This document shows, one piece after another, positions 11,169 through 20,411 of a stretch of DNA of 46,562 bases (the first letter of the stretch is position 1; each line of letters opens with the position of its first letter). Where the stretch lies: the NCBI GenBank assembly GCA_036732755.1, contig DAINBU010000024.1, positions 1-46,562 on the forward strand, given 5' to 3'. This DNA comes from DASRRB01 sp036732755 (GTDB lineage Bacteria > Planctomycetota > B15-G4 > SIAN01). The notes under the pieces are model-generated. The model ran no database searches. It was not told the origin of the DNA and worked only from the letters and a program-made list of their open reading frames with translations. Both the position numbers and the translations under genes were made by a program.

Positions 11169-13961
11169 ATGCCCCGCGCGCGTCTCACCGCCTGCCTCGC
11201 CTTCGGCGCGCTCGCGCTCGCCCTCTTCGCGCCGGCGCTCTTCGGTGGCCGCCTCTTCTTCCCGGCCCACACCGAGCGGCTGCTGCCGTGGCGCACGCAG
11301 GTCGCGCCGACCCGCCTCGCCGACGACCGTAGAGCGGAGAACCTCTCGCTCACCGACAAGCTCTGGCTCTTCGACCCCGACACGTCGCTGCTCGTGCGCG
11401 AGTGGGAGCGCGGCGTCCTGCCGACCTGGAATCCGTCGGTCGTGTGCGGCGCGCCGCTGCTCGGCCAGGCGCTCTACGGGACGCTCTATCCGCCGAACCT
11501 CCTGCTCTGGCGGCTCCTGCCGCTCGAGCGCAGCTACGCGGTCGGCGCGGCGCTGCACGTGTTCCTGGCGGCGCTCGGCGCTTGCTTCCTGGCGCGGCGG
11601 CTCGGCGCGGAGGCGGGCGGTGCGCTGCTCGCCGGCGTCCTCTTCGCGGCCGGCGGCGCGCTGGTGGTCCGCTTCCACTACTACATGACCTTCTATCCCG
11701 TCGCGTGGGTTCCGTGGCTGCTGGTCGCGGTGCACGCGTTCACCGAGCGACCGACATGGCTGCGGTGGTCGCTCGTCGCGCCCCCGATCGCGCTCGCGAT
11801 CCTCACCGGCTTCCCGCAGACGGCGCTCTACGGGATCGCCGGCGCAGGGCTGTTCGGCGCGTGGCGGCTGATCGCCGCGCGGCGCGCGCGGGCCGCGGGG
11901 CCCCTGCTCGCGCTCGGCGGCGCCTTCGCGCTCGGCGCGGCGCTCTGCGCGGCGCAGGTGCTGCCGTTCGACGAGGCGGCGCGGCGCGCGCTGCCGCGCA
12001 CCCATTCGGCGGAGCAGCAGATCGCGGACGCCGGCTCGCCGTGGATGCTGGCCGGCTACGTCGTTCCCGACGCGTTCCAGGACGCGCGCGAGCCGTGGTC
12101 GCTCTCCTTCTTCAGCAACCCGCTCTGGAACGCGATCTACTGCCGGACCGAGGCGGCGCCCGACGGGAGCGTGCAGCCGGCCGGAGTCGTCGCGCAGCCC
12201 AACCCGACCGAGACGTCGTGCTGGGCCGGCGCGCTCGGCCTCGTGCTCGCGCTCCTCGGGCTGGTCGCCGGGCAGAGGGAGCCGGCGCTCGAGCGGCTGC
12301 GGATCGGGCTCGCGCTCGCGCTCCTCGCCTGCTGGGCCTATGCGCTCGGCTTCGCGCCGCTCGTGAAGCTGGTCGCCCTCGTGCCGCGCATGGACGTGGG
12401 CGAGGTGCGCCGCATCGTCCCGACCACGGCGCTGCTGGTCGCGCTGCTCGCGGCGCTCGGCGCGCGGCGGCTGCTCGATCCGGCGGAGAAGCGGGCGCGG
12501 AAGGTCGCGCTCGCGCTCGCGCTCCTGCTCGCCGCCCTGCTCGCGGCGGGCGCCGCGTGGGTCCGGCAGCTCGGCCCCGACGGCCTCGACCACCGCCTCC
12601 ACGAGCTGCAGGTCGCGCGCTACGGCGCCGCGGTCATCGCGCAGTTCCAGGGCGCGATCGCGCTCTCGCCCGAGCAGGCGCAGGCGGTCCACGCCTTCGT
12701 GGTCGGGAGGCTCGCGTTCGCGGCGGGCGCGTTCGTCGTCGCCGCCCTCGCGCTGCGGATCGCCGACCGCCTCCTCCACCGCGGCGCGCCGCGCCTCGCC
12801 GCCGGCGTCCTCGCGCTCGCCTGCGCGGGCGACCTCGCGCACTACCACTTCAAGACCAACCCGTTCGTCGCGGCGGACGGCTTCCTCGCCGACGACCCGC
12901 TCCTCGCGCCGCTGGCGGCCGAGCGCTGCGGCGGCCGGGTCGACCGCTACGAGCCGGCCTACCGCCTCGGCTCCGACACGATCGAGCAGCTCGTGGTGCC
13001 GCCGAACCTCGGCGCGCGCTTCGGGATCGACGACTTCATGGGCTACATCGTCATGGTGCCGACCCGGCTGGCGCGCTTCCGTCGCGCGCTCGAGCCGGAG
13101 CAGGAGTCGGCGACGTCGGTCGCGACGGTCGCGGTGCTGCCGCTGCGCAGTCGCGGCGCCCTCGTCTCGCCGCTGCTCGACCTGGCGAGCGTGCGCTGGG
13201 TCCTGACGCGCCGCGACCTGCTCGCCGACCTCGCGGCGGCCGGGCTCGGCGACGGCGGCTTCGCGCTCCACTCCGAGCGCGGCGAGGCGCGCGTCTACGA
13301 GAACCGCGAGGCGCTGCCGTTCGCGACGCTCGTCCCCGAGGCGCTCTTCCTGCCGGCCGCCCCGCCCGACGACGCGATCACCGTCCCGGCCGACGACGCT
13401 CCGCTGAAGCCGGCCGCCACGAGCGACGAGCGGGCGCGCCTGCAGGCGGCGGCCCTGCAGGACCAAGCGGGCACGCCCGGCCTCGTCGCGCGCCGCGTCG
13501 TCCTCGAAGGGGAGGCGCCGGCCGACGACGCCCGCTTCGTGCGCGCGTCACAGTCGCTGGCGCTCGCCGGCGGCGCTTCGGTCGAAGTGCCGAAGCTCAC
13601 GCTGCGCGGCACGCCGTCGCGCGTCGCCTCGATCGAGCGCACGCCGACGCGCGTCGCGGTCCGGCTCGACGAGGGCGGCGACGGCGGCTTCCTGCGCCTC
13701 GCGGAGGGGTTCGACCCGGGCTGGACGGCGAGCGGCGACGGCCGCCCGCTCGCGGTGCTCCCCGCCGACGTCGCCTTCCGCGGCGCGCTCGTGCCGGCCG
13801 GGACGCGGGAGGTCGTCTTCGACTACCGTCCCGCCGCGGTCTCGAATGGACTCACGGTGAGCGCGGCGGCGCTCGCGCTCTGGGCCGCGCTCACGGCGTT
13901 CGGCGTCGCGCGGCGGCGCCGGCCGACGGCGGCGCCGTCCGCGCCGGCACCCGCAGCATGA
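11169..13961 (+). CDS. YfhO-family multi-pass membrane protein (GT-C-like), second copy
   Basis: 930 aa, ATG at 11169. The N-terminal signal-anchor (LTACLAFGALALALFAPALF) is followed by a periplasmic loop with WNPSVVCGAPLLGQALYG and by some twelve hydrophobic segments. LTGFPQTALYGIAG corresponds to GGHPETSLYVG of the copy at 2253-5048, and both end with a beta-rich domain and one final helix (REVVFDYRPAAVS here, HTVELVYRPDSVA there). The two are clearly paralogous but well diverged. It probably transfers a sugar from a lipid-linked donor on the outer face of the inner membrane. Its last 71 bp overlap the 3' end of the convergent signal peptidase gene. Confidence 0.8.
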   Translation: MPRARLTACLAFGALALALFAPALFGGRLFFPAHTERLLPWRTQVAPTRLADDRRAENLSLTDKLWLFDPDTSLLVREWERGVLPTWNPSVVCGAPLLGQALYGTLYPPNLLLWRLLPLERSYAVGAALHVFLAALGACFLARRLGAEAGGALLAGVLFAAGGALVVRFHYYMTFYPVAWVPWLLVAVHAFTERPTWLRWSLVAPPIALAILTGFPQTALYGIAGAGLFGAWRLIAARRARAAGPLLALGGAFALGAALCAAQVLPFDEAARRALPRTHSAEQQIADAGSPWMLAGYVVPDAFQDAREPWSLSFFSNPLWNAIYCRTEAAPDGSVQPAGVVAQPNPTETSCWAGALGLVLALLGLVAGQREPALERLRIGLALALLACWAYALGFAPLVKLVALVPRMDVGEVRRIVPTTALLVALLAALGARRLLDPAEKRARKVALALALLLAALLAAGAAWVRQLGPDGLDHRLHELQVARYGAAVIAQFQGAIALSPEQAQAVHAFVVGRLAFAAGAFVVAALALRIADRLLHRGAPRLAAGVLALACAGDLAHYHFKTNPFVAADGFLADDPLLAPLAAERCGGRVDRYEPAYRLGSDTIEQLVVPPNLGARFGIDDFMGYIVMVPTRLARFRRALEPEQESATSVATVAVLPLRSRGALVSPLLDLASVRWVLTRRDLLADLAAAGLGDGGFALHSERGEARVYENREALPFATLVPEALFLPAAPPDDAITVPADDAPLKPAATSDERARLQAAALQDQAGTPGLVARRVVLEGEAPADDARFVRASQSLALAGGASVEVPKLTLRGTPSRVASIERTPTRVAVRLDEGGDGGFLRLAEGFDPGWTASGDGRPLAVLPADVAFRGALVPAGTREVVFDYRPAAVSNGLTVSAAALALWAALTAFGVARRRRPTAAPSAPAPAA

Positions 13962-14457
13962 CGCGGCCGACGATGTGGTCGCGCGCGACCGGCCCGAACT
14001 CGCGGGAGTCGATCGAGACGCGCCGGTGGTCGCCGAGCAGGAAGTACTCGTCGCCGCCGAGGCGGCGCGGCCCGAAGTCGCTCGCGTCGCGGTAGCAGTC
14101 GGGGATCGGGTCGAGGACGCGCTGCCCGTTGCGGCGCAGCTGCCCGTGCTGCAGCTCGACCACGTCGCCCGGCGTGCCCGCGACGCGCTTGATCACGATC
14201 TCGCCCTCGACCTCCGCGATGATCGCCTCGCCGCAGTGCGGCTCGCCGAGGAAGCCGGCCGACTTCGCGACGACCACGCGGTCGCCATCGAGGAACGCGG
14301 GCGTCATGCTGTTGCCGGCGATCCGGTAGGACGAGAGGTAGCCCTGCTGCGCCATCGCCAGCCCGAGCGCGAGCCCGACCAAGAAGCGCGGGAGGACGCG
14401 GAGGCGCCTCTCGATCGGCAGCGCGGAGTCGGCGGAGTCGTCGCGTTCGTCGTCCAT
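13891..14457 (-). CDS. lepB: Signal peptidase I (S26)
   Basis: 188 aa, ATG at 14457. Inner-membrane serine protease that removes signal peptides from exported proteins. One N-terminal helix (residues 24-38) is followed by box B with the nucleophile Ser50 (IAGNSMTPAFLDGD), box D with the general base Lys90 (EIVIKRVAGTPGD), and box E (GDHRRVSIDSREFGPV). The length is at the short end for Gram-negative LepB, with no large insert. It is the last gene of the long leftward glycan run, 111 bp after a GT2 gene, and its coding end overlaps the convergent YfhO-like gene by 71 bp. A house-keeping copy or a dedicated one cannot be told apart here. Confidence 0.92.
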   Translation of the reverse strand: MDDERDDSADSALPIERRLRVLPRFLVGLALGLAMAQQGYLSSYRIAGNSMTPAFLDGDRVVVAKSAGFLGEPHCGEAIIAEVEGEIVIKRVAGTPGDVVELQHGQLRRNGQRVLDPIPDCYRDASDFGPRRLGGDEYFLLGDHRRVSIDSREFGPVARDHIVGRVMLRVPARTAPPSAGAAARRRTP

Positions 14458-14568
14458 CCTGACCGCAAACTTCGACGCGGCGGCGGACGCGGGTGCAGGC
14501 TCGGGAGCGGGCGCGCGCGGGCAAAGTCGACCCGCGAAGGAAATGCGCAGCCGGGCGCGCCGGCGCGC

Positions 14569-15291
14569 TCAGCGCAGCAGGTTGAACTTGAGGATGACCC
14601 AGAGCGCCTCGACGGCGTCGAGCGGGCCGATCTTCTTGCCGTGGGCGTAGTCGCGCCCGTAGTAGCTGACCGGCACCTCGTAGACGCGGCACTTCATGCG
14701 CGCGACCTTCGCCGTGAGCTCGGGCTCGACCCCGAAGCGGCGCGACTCGATGGTGATGCGCTTCGCCACGTCGGCGCGGAAGACCTTGTAGCAGGTCTCC
14801 ATGTCGGTCAGGTTCAGGTTGGTGAAGACGTTCGAGACGAAGGTGAGGAACTTGTTCCCCACGTAGTGCCAGAAGAGGTGGCAGCGGTGCGTGCCGCCGC
14901 CGAGGAAGCGCGAGCCGAACACCACGTCCGCCTTGCCCTCCTCGATCGGCTTGATCAGCGCGGGGTAGTCGGCCGGGTCGTACTCGAGGTCGGCGTCCTG
15001 GATCAGGACGACGTCGCCGGTCGCCGCCGCGAAGGCGGTCTTGAGCGCGCCCCCCTTGCCCTGGTTCGTCTCGTGGAAGATCAGCTTGAGCCCGTACTTC
15101 GGCTCGAGCTGTTTCAGGACCTCGCGCGTGCCGTCGTTCGAGCCGTCGTCGACGACGACGATCTCCTTGTCGTAGGGCGTCGCGTGCACGAGCGCGACGA
15201 TCTGCTCGATGGTCGCCCGCTCGTTGTAGCAGGGCATCACGACCGAGAGCTTGAGCGGCCGGCGGGCCGCGGGGTCAGCGGCGTCGGGCAC
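14569..15291 (-). CDS. GT2 glycosyltransferase, DPM1-like (polyprenyl-phosphate sugar synthase)
   Basis: 240 aa, ATG at 15291. LKLSVVMPCYNERATIEQ opens the GT-A domain, VVVDDGSNDGT and LIQDADLEYDP carry the nucleotide and metal ligands, and DMETCYKVFRADVAKRI is the signature of the DPM1-like subfamily. There is no C-terminal membrane domain. Expected reaction: nucleotide-sugar plus polyprenyl phosphate to polyprenyl-phosphate sugar. It overlaps the upstream GT4 gene by 17 nt. Together with the enzyme at 5073-5882 it gives the window two potential suppliers of lipid-linked sugar, and two YfhO-like proteins that could consume it. Confidence 0.88.
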   Translation of the reverse strand: MPDAADPAARRPLKLSVVMPCYNERATIEQIVALVHATPYDKEIVVVDDGSNDGTREVLKQLEPKYGLKLIFHETNQGKGGALKTAFAAATGDVVLIQDADLEYDPADYPALIKPIEEGKADVVFGSRFLGGGTHRCHLFWHYVGNKFLTFVSNVFTNLNLTDMETCYKVFRADVAKRITIESRRFGVEPELTAKVARMKCRVYEVPVSYYGRDYAHGKKIGPLDAVEALWVILKFNLLR

Positions 15292-16555
15292 CGAGCAGCC
15301 TCTCGTAGATCGCCACGGTCTGCGCTCCGTTCTCCGCGGTCGTGACCACGCGCTTGCGGCTCTGCACGAGCCGCTGCCGCAGCTCGCCGTCGCGGGCGAG
15401 GAGCGCGAGCTTGCGCGCGAGGTCGACCGCGTCGCCCACGTCGAAGAGGAGCCCGGTGCGTTCGTCCTCGATCGCCTCGGCCATCGCGCCGAAGTTGCTC
15501 GCGACGACCGGCACGCCGGCCAGGAACCCCTCGCGGATCACCATGCAGTAGGTCTCGTACCAGATCGAGGGGACGACCAGGCAGTCGAGGCCGGCGAGCA
15601 GCGCGGGCGTCCGCTCCGGCGCGTAGGCGCCGTGCAGCGTGATCTGCGCCTCCCACCCGGCGATCTGCCGCTTCAGCCGCTCGCCGTAGGTCGTGTCCTG
15701 GTGGAAGGGGAGCACCGGCCCGTGCAGCTCGAGGCTGCGGTCCGACCCGCCGATGCGCTTGAAGGCGTCGATCAGGAGGTGCGCGCCCTTGCTCGGCAGC
15801 AGCGTGCCGAGGTAGCCGATGCGGAAGCGCGCCGACGAGGTGCGCTCCGGCCGGCGCGGCCCCTGGTAGAGCTCGACGTCGAGCCCGTACTCGACGATCT
15901 CGATGCGCCGCTCGTCGACGCCGTCGCGCGCGAAGACGCGCTGCGTGAACTTCGACGGAGCGATCAGCGCGTCGGCGCGGTCGAGGGTCTCGCGGATCCG
16001 CCCCTGATAATCGCCGAAGACGCGCGTGTCGAAGGCGCGGTCGGGCTCCTTGGGGAACCAGAACGGCCAGGTCTCGCGGTAGCAGCGGGTGCAGCGCTCG
16101 ACCTCGATGCTCGGGCAGTAGGAGAGGTCGGCGCGCATGCGCTGGCCGCGCGGGCAGCCGAGCCAGTAGTCGTGCAGCGAGACGGCGACCGGCACGCCCG
16201 CCTCCTGCGCCGCGTCGACGATCTCGGTGGTGAGGCAGGTCGCGTGGTGGAGGTGGACCACGTCGGGCTTGAAGCCGGCGAGCACCTCGGCGAAGGCGCG
16301 CTTGTGGGCGGCGTTCTCGACCAGGTGCTGGAAGGTCTTCGCGTCGCCGAAGCGGTAGTTCACGCCGACGACGCGCGTCCCCTCGACCACCTCCTCGTGG
16401 AAGGAGAAGTCCTCCGCGCCGGGCCGGTCGTAGCGGCGGTAGACGAGGATCTCGTGGCCTTCGCGCGCGGCCCACTTCGCGAAGCGCTGCAGCGAGAGCT
16501 CGACGCCGCCGAGCCCGTCCGGGACGAATCCAGCCGTGACGAGGAGGATCTTCAT
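15275..16555 (-). CDS. GT4 (GT-B fold) glycosyltransferase
   Basis: 426 aa, ATG at 16555. Residues 1-20 (MKILLVTAGFVPDGLGGVEL) are the N-terminal GT-B opening with the glycine loop. PDVVHLHHATCL and SLHDYWLGCPRG follow; the C-terminal half has RIGYLGTLLPSKGAHLLIDAF and the E-x7-E nucleotide-sugar motif region SIWYETYCMVIREGFLAGVPVVASNFG. A Cys-rich insert (CPRG..., YCPS..., CTRC) is shared with the other GT4 genes of this cluster. It retains a nucleotide-sugar as donor with inversion/retention typical of GT4 (retaining). 18 bp separate it from the upstream GT4 gene. Confidence 0.88.
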   Translation of the reverse strand: MKILLVTAGFVPDGLGGVELSLQRFAKWAAREGHEILVYRRYDRPGAEDFSFHEEVVEGTRVVGVNYRFGDAKTFQHLVENAAHKRAFAEVLAGFKPDVVHLHHATCLTTEIVDAAQEAGVPVAVSLHDYWLGCPRGQRMRADLSYCPSIEVERCTRCYRETWPFWFPKEPDRAFDTRVFGDYQGRIRETLDRADALIAPSKFTQRVFARDGVDERRIEIVEYGLDVELYQGPRRPERTSSARFRIGYLGTLLPSKGAHLLIDAFKRIGGSDRSLELHGPVLPFHQDTTYGERLKRQIAGWEAQITLHGAYAPERTPALLAGLDCLVVPSIWYETYCMVIREGFLAGVPVVASNFGAMAEAIEDERTGLLFDVGDAVDLARKLALLARDGELRQRLVQSRKRVVTTAENGAQTVAIYERLLGARRR

Positions 16556-16573
16556 CGCTCGAGTCGAAAGATC

Positions 16574-18043
16574 TTACGGCGCGCCGCGGCCGTGCCCGCG
16601 GAGCTTCTCCGCGAGGGCCTCGAGCTCGCGGATGCGCGCCTCGTACTGCTGCTTCGCCTCCTCCCAGCGCTCGAGGCGCAGGAGCTCCCGGAACGCGAGC
16701 TCGCGCCGTTCCCACGAGAGCAGCCAGTCCTCCCCCGGCCGCGCCATCGCAGGCGCGCCGCGCGGCGCGCCCCGCTTCACGGCGTCCTCGAGCAGCGCGA
16801 CGATCCGCGCGAGGTGGTCGACGAGGTCGATCCGCGCCGGCGCCGGCGCCGCGGCGAGCGCCGCGCGCCGCGCCGGGTCGGCGCGCAGCGCCGCGAGCGC
16901 GGCCGCCAGCGCCGCCGCGTCGCCGGCCGGGACCAGCCGCACGCGCCCGGTGGCGCGCTCGGCGATGGCGCCCGCGTCCGACGCGACGATGGGCAGGCCG
17001 GTGTGCGCCGCCTCGTCGAGCCAGAACGACCAGGTCTCGTGCGCGAGCGTCGGGAACACGGCGACGTCGGCCGGCGTGCGGCACGGATCGTTGTGGGCGA
17101 AGGCGCCGTGGAAGGTCGCGTCGAGACCCTCGGCGAGCGCGCGCAGCCGCGCTTCGTACTCGGGCGTCGCGAACGCCCCCCACAGGTCGCACGCGAAGCC
17201 GCCCTTCGCGCCGCTCTTGTCGGCCGCCGCGAGCCGGCGCAGCGCCTCGAGCAGCACGTGCGCCCCTTTGAGCGGCGCGAGGCGCGAGAAATAGAGGAGG
17301 CGCAGCCGGCCGGCCGGGCTCTTCGCCGCAGGCACCGGCGCGTCGACGGCGCCGGGCAGCCACGGATGGTTCACGAGCTCGACGGCGCGCCCGCCCAGCG
17401 CGCCGTGCAGCGTGAGATCGGCGAGGTGTGCCTTCGAGAGCGCGACGAGCGTGGTCGCCGCCGCGAGCTCGGCCGCGACCGCGCGCCCGTAGTGGTCGAT
17501 CGAGAGGCCGACCTCGCGGTCGCCCTGGAACCGCCAGCGCGGCACGCACGGCCGGCAGGCGTCGACGCCGAACGGCTCGCGGCAGAACTCGACGTCGCCC
17601 TCGGCCGCGCCGGGCGCGCGCGCCGGCCGCAGCCGGAAGACGCGCGGGCAGTTCGTGTAGAGGTCGTGCAGGTGGACGACCGTCGGGATCGACCGCGCCG
17701 CCGCCCGCCGCACCAGGTCGTCCGTGAGCCGGATCCAGTGCTGCAGGTGGACCACGTCGGGCCGCCACGCGTCGAGCTCGTCCTCGAAGACGAGCGCGAC
17801 GCGCGGATGGCCGATCTTGTCCCACGAGTCGAAGTAGAGGTCGTCGCGGTGGACGCAGGTGACGGGGACACCGTCCTGGACGCGCCGCTCGACGGTGAAG
17901 CGCTCGCGCCACTCGAGGCTGCCGGTGAAGACGCGCACCTCGTGACCCTGCGCGGCGAGGCCGCGCGCCACCGCCTCGGCGTAGCGCTCGGTCCCCCCCA
18001 CCCCGTCGGGCGGGTAGGCGTGGCTGACGACCAGGATCTTCAC
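16574..18043 (-). CDS. GT4 glycosyltransferase with C-terminal coiled-coil extension
   Basis: 489 aa from GTG 18043, which overlaps the upstream stop by 4 nt. MKILVVSHAYPPDGVGGTER is the GT-B N-terminal opening; VVHLQHWIRLTDDL and VHLHDLYTNCPRVFRL follow, then a Cys-rich insert (EFCREPFGVDACRPC). The C-terminal half shows LRLLYFSRLAPLKGAHVLLEAL and AHETWSFWLDEAAHTGLPIVAS, the donor-binding E-x7-E region. After the catalytic domain (about residue 425 on) there is an unusual charged tail, rich in Glu, Arg and Leu (ERRELAFRELLRLERWEEAK), that should form a coiled coil and may mediate oligomerisation. Retaining transfer from a nucleotide sugar is expected; the acceptor is unknown. Confidence 0.87.
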   Translation of the reverse strand: MKILVVSHAYPPDGVGGTERYAEAVARGLAAQGHEVRVFTGSLEWRERFTVERRVQDGVPVTCVHRDDLYFDSWDKIGHPRVALVFEDELDAWRPDVVHLQHWIRLTDDLVRRAAARSIPTVVHLHDLYTNCPRVFRLRPARAPGAAEGDVEFCREPFGVDACRPCVPRWRFQGDREVGLSIDHYGRAVAAELAAATTLVALSKAHLADLTLHGALGGRAVELVNHPWLPGAVDAPVPAAKSPAGRLRLLYFSRLAPLKGAHVLLEALRRLAAADKSGAKGGFACDLWGAFATPEYEARLRALAEGLDATFHGAFAHNDPCRTPADVAVFPTLAHETWSFWLDEAAHTGLPIVASDAGAIAERATGRVRLVPAGDAAALAAALAALRADPARRAALAAAPAPARIDLVDHLARIVALLEDAVKRGAPRGAPAMARPGEDWLLSWERRELAFRELLRLERWEEAKQQYEARIRELEALAEKLRGHGRGAP

Positions 18044-19440
18044 GGCGGCCCGCCCGCCGCGGCGCCGGCGCGCGCGTAGATCGCGTCGAGCGCGGCGACG
18101 TGCTCGCCCATGGGGGGCGGCATCTCGGCCGCGGCGGCGAGCTCGCCGAGCCGGCGCGGCTCGTCGACGAGGCGGCGCAGCGCGGCGGCCAGCGCGTAGA
18201 CGTCGCCCGGCTCGAACAGCAGCCCGTCGACCCCGTCGCGCACCGCCTCCGCCAGCCCGCCGAGCCGGCTCGCGACCACCGGCACGCGGGCGAGCCGCGC
18301 CTCCTGCACGGAGACCGGCCAGTTCTCGAGCCACAGCGACGGGACGACCAGCGCGTCGACCTGCTCGAGGGCGTCCGGCACCTGCGCGTTGTCGATCGCG
18401 CCGGCGAAGCGGACCGGCAGGCCGCGCGCGCGCCGCTTCAGGTCGGCGAAGTAGGCCGGGTTGGTCCGGCTGCCGCCGAAGATCACGAGCTCGGCGCCGT
18501 GCGGGCGCGCGCGCTCGAGCTCCGCGGCGCGGAAGGCGTCGATCAGCACGTGCACTCCCTTGTGCGGCGCGGGCGTCCCGAGGTAGGCGAAGCGCACCTT
18601 GCCGTGCGGCGCGTAGCGGCGCGCGGCGGCGCGCGGCGCGAGGTCGACGCCGTAGCGCAGGAGCGAGATCTTGCCGGCCGGCACGCCCCAATCGAGCGCC
18701 CGGTCGAGCAGCATGCGCGACGGCGCGATCACGTGGTCGACCGCTTCGACCACGCGCGCCGCCGCCTCGGCGCGCGCGCGCAGCTGGCTCTGCGGGATCG
18801 GGCGCCCGTTCTCCGCCCCGGCGCCGCGGCGCGCCAGCAGCGGCTGCCAGCCGCGCACGCGCTCGACCAGCGGCGAGAGGTCGACGCCGAACGCGCGCCG
18901 CAGCATCCCGAGCGTCCGGAAGGCGTGCTCGGCGCCCTGCTTCTGCGTGAAGGGGAAGGTGGCGAGGCACTGCGAGCAGCGCTCCGGCGTCGGGCCCGGG
19001 CAGATCGAGCCATCGGGCTGCAGCAGCTGGCCCATGCGCGCGCACCAGAGCCAGAAGTCCTGCAGCGTGAGGACGGCGCTCGCCCCCGCCGCCTTGGCGC
19101 GGCCGACCAGCCCCATCGAGAGCAGCATCAGGTGCTGGAAGTGGACCACCTGCGGCCGGCACTCGCGCACCACCTCGTCGAAGCGCTCCTCGATGCGCGG
19201 GTTGGCGAAGGTCGCGCGGAAGTCGGGCTCGAGGAGGTTGTTCACGACCACGCGGCAGTCGAGCCCCTCCGTCGTGCGGCGCAGCAGCTCGTAGTCGGCG
19301 CGCGAGTGGATCTTCTCGCTGAAGAAGAGCGTGACGTCGTGGCCGGCGCGCGCCTGCGCCCGCGCGACGCGCAGCGTGTAGACCTCCGTGCCGCCCGAGT
19401 GCTTGGGCAGGAAGAAGTGGAGCGCGTGGAGGATCCTCAC
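18040..19440 (-). CDS. GT4 glycosyltransferase
   Basis: 466 aa from GTG 19440, overlapping its neighbours on both sides by 4 nt. The N-terminus (RILHALHFFLPKHSGGTEVY) fits the GT-B acceptor domain, followed by PQVVHFQHLMLLSMG and TLQDFWLWCARMGQL. The Cys-rich insert is SICPGPTPERCSQC. VRFAYLGTPAPHKGVHVLIDAF and SLWLENWPVSVQEARLARVPVV give the Rossmann-like donor domain; the second Glu of the E-x7-E motif is present (ENWPVSVQE). The two genes in 4-nt contact suggest translational coupling and adjacent steps in the same glycan. Confidence 0.87.
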   Translation of the reverse strand: MRILHALHFFLPKHSGGTEVYTLRVARAQARAGHDVTLFFSEKIHSRADYELLRRTTEGLDCRVVVNNLLEPDFRATFANPRIEERFDEVVRECRPQVVHFQHLMLLSMGLVGRAKAAGASAVLTLQDFWLWCARMGQLLQPDGSICPGPTPERCSQCLATFPFTQKQGAEHAFRTLGMLRRAFGVDLSPLVERVRGWQPLLARRGAGAENGRPIPQSQLRARAEAAARVVEAVDHVIAPSRMLLDRALDWGVPAGKISLLRYGVDLAPRAAARRYAPHGKVRFAYLGTPAPHKGVHVLIDAFRAAELERARPHGAELVIFGGSRTNPAYFADLKRRARGLPVRFAGAIDNAQVPDALEQVDALVVPSLWLENWPVSVQEARLARVPVVASRLGGLAEAVRDGVDGLLFEPGDVYALAAALRRLVDEPRRLGELAAAAEMPPPMGEHVAALDAIYARAGAAAGGPP

Positions 19441-20411
19441 GCGGCGACCTCCGCGCCGGGCGCGCCGGACGTGCCGTCGGGGGGCCGCGGCAGGAGCTGC
19501 GCGCGGCGCGCCGCGTCGAAGGGGCGGCCGCGCCAGCCGTCGAGGAGGCCGCGCGCCTTCCAGAGCGCGGCGCCGGGCCGGCCGCGCAACCAGCCGTAAA
19601 GCACCGCCAACGGGATCGTCGCGACGTCGGCGACGAGGAACCGGAGCCAGCGGCCGGGCGTGCCGTGCTTGCGCAGCAGCCGCCACGCGCCCACCGCGCT
19701 CAGGTACTTGCGCAGCGCCGAGTAGCCGCCGCCGCTCGCCGCCGACCCCTCGTGCACGACGATCGAGCTCGGCTCGTAGCGCAGCCGCGCGCCGCGCGCG
19801 TGCGCGCGCACGCAGAAGTCGACGTCCTCGACGTAGCAGAAGAAGCCGTCGTCGAGGCGGCCCACCTCCTCGAAGACGCGGCGCGCGACGAGCCACGCGG
19901 TGCCGGGCAGGAAGGTGACGTCCTCGGCGCGGTCGTGCTGGCCGCGGTCGGCCTCGCGATGACCGCGCAGCACGCAGAGGTTGCGACCGAAGGTGACGGC
20001 GCCGCCGGCCGACCAGATGCGGCGCGGCGCACCCGGCAGGAGGAGCTTCGGGCCCGCCACGGCGGCGCCGTCGGCCAGGGCGCGCAAGAGCGGCGCGAGG
20101 AAGTCGGGCGCGACCTCGGTGTCGGGGTTGAGCACGAGGACCGGCCCGCCGGGGCGCGCGAGCAGCCGCTCGAGCGCGCGGTTCACCGCCGCCGCGAAGC
20201 CGACGTTCTGCGGCAGCTCGAGCAGCTCGACGTCGGGGAAGCGCTCGCGCAGCGCGCGCGGCGAGCCGTCGTGCGACGCGTTGTCGACCACGAGGAGCGG
20301 GCGCGCGCCGAAGTCGGAGCGGCGCAGCGCCTCGACGCAGCGCAGGAGCGAGGCGCCGCCGTTGAAATTGACGACCACGCCGCTCGCCCCGTCGTCCGCG
20401 CCCGCGCTCAT
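19437..20411 (-). CDS. GT2 glycosyltransferase, rhamnosyltransferase-like
   Basis: 324 aa, ATG at 20411. The GT-A opening is GVVVNFNGGASLLRCVEAL, with LLVVDNASHDGSPRAL and LVLNPDTEVAPDFL as nucleotide and DxD-type metal ligands; NVGFAAAVNRAL is the typical helix before them. GTAWLVARRVFEEVGRLDDGFF followed by EDVDFCVRAHARG is characteristic of WcaE/RfbF-like rhamnosyl and related transferases that add sugars to a growing surface polysaccharide. The C-terminal 80 residues are amphipathic (FLVADVATIPLAVLYGWLRG) and may contact the membrane. It overlaps genes on both sides by 4 nt. Confidence 0.87.
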   Translation of the reverse strand: MSAGADDGASGVVVNFNGGASLLRCVEALRRSDFGARPLLVVDNASHDGSPRALRERFPDVELLELPQNVGFAAAVNRALERLLARPGGPVLVLNPDTEVAPDFLAPLLRALADGAAVAGPKLLLPGAPRRIWSAGGAVTFGRNLCVLRGHREADRGQHDRAEDVTFLPGTAWLVARRVFEEVGRLDDGFFCYVEDVDFCVRAHARGARLRYEPSSIVVHEGSAASGGGYSALRKYLSAVGAWRLLRKHGTPGRWLRFLVADVATIPLAVLYGWLRGRPGAALWKARGLLDGWRGRPFDAARRAQLLPRPPDGTSGAPGAEVAA

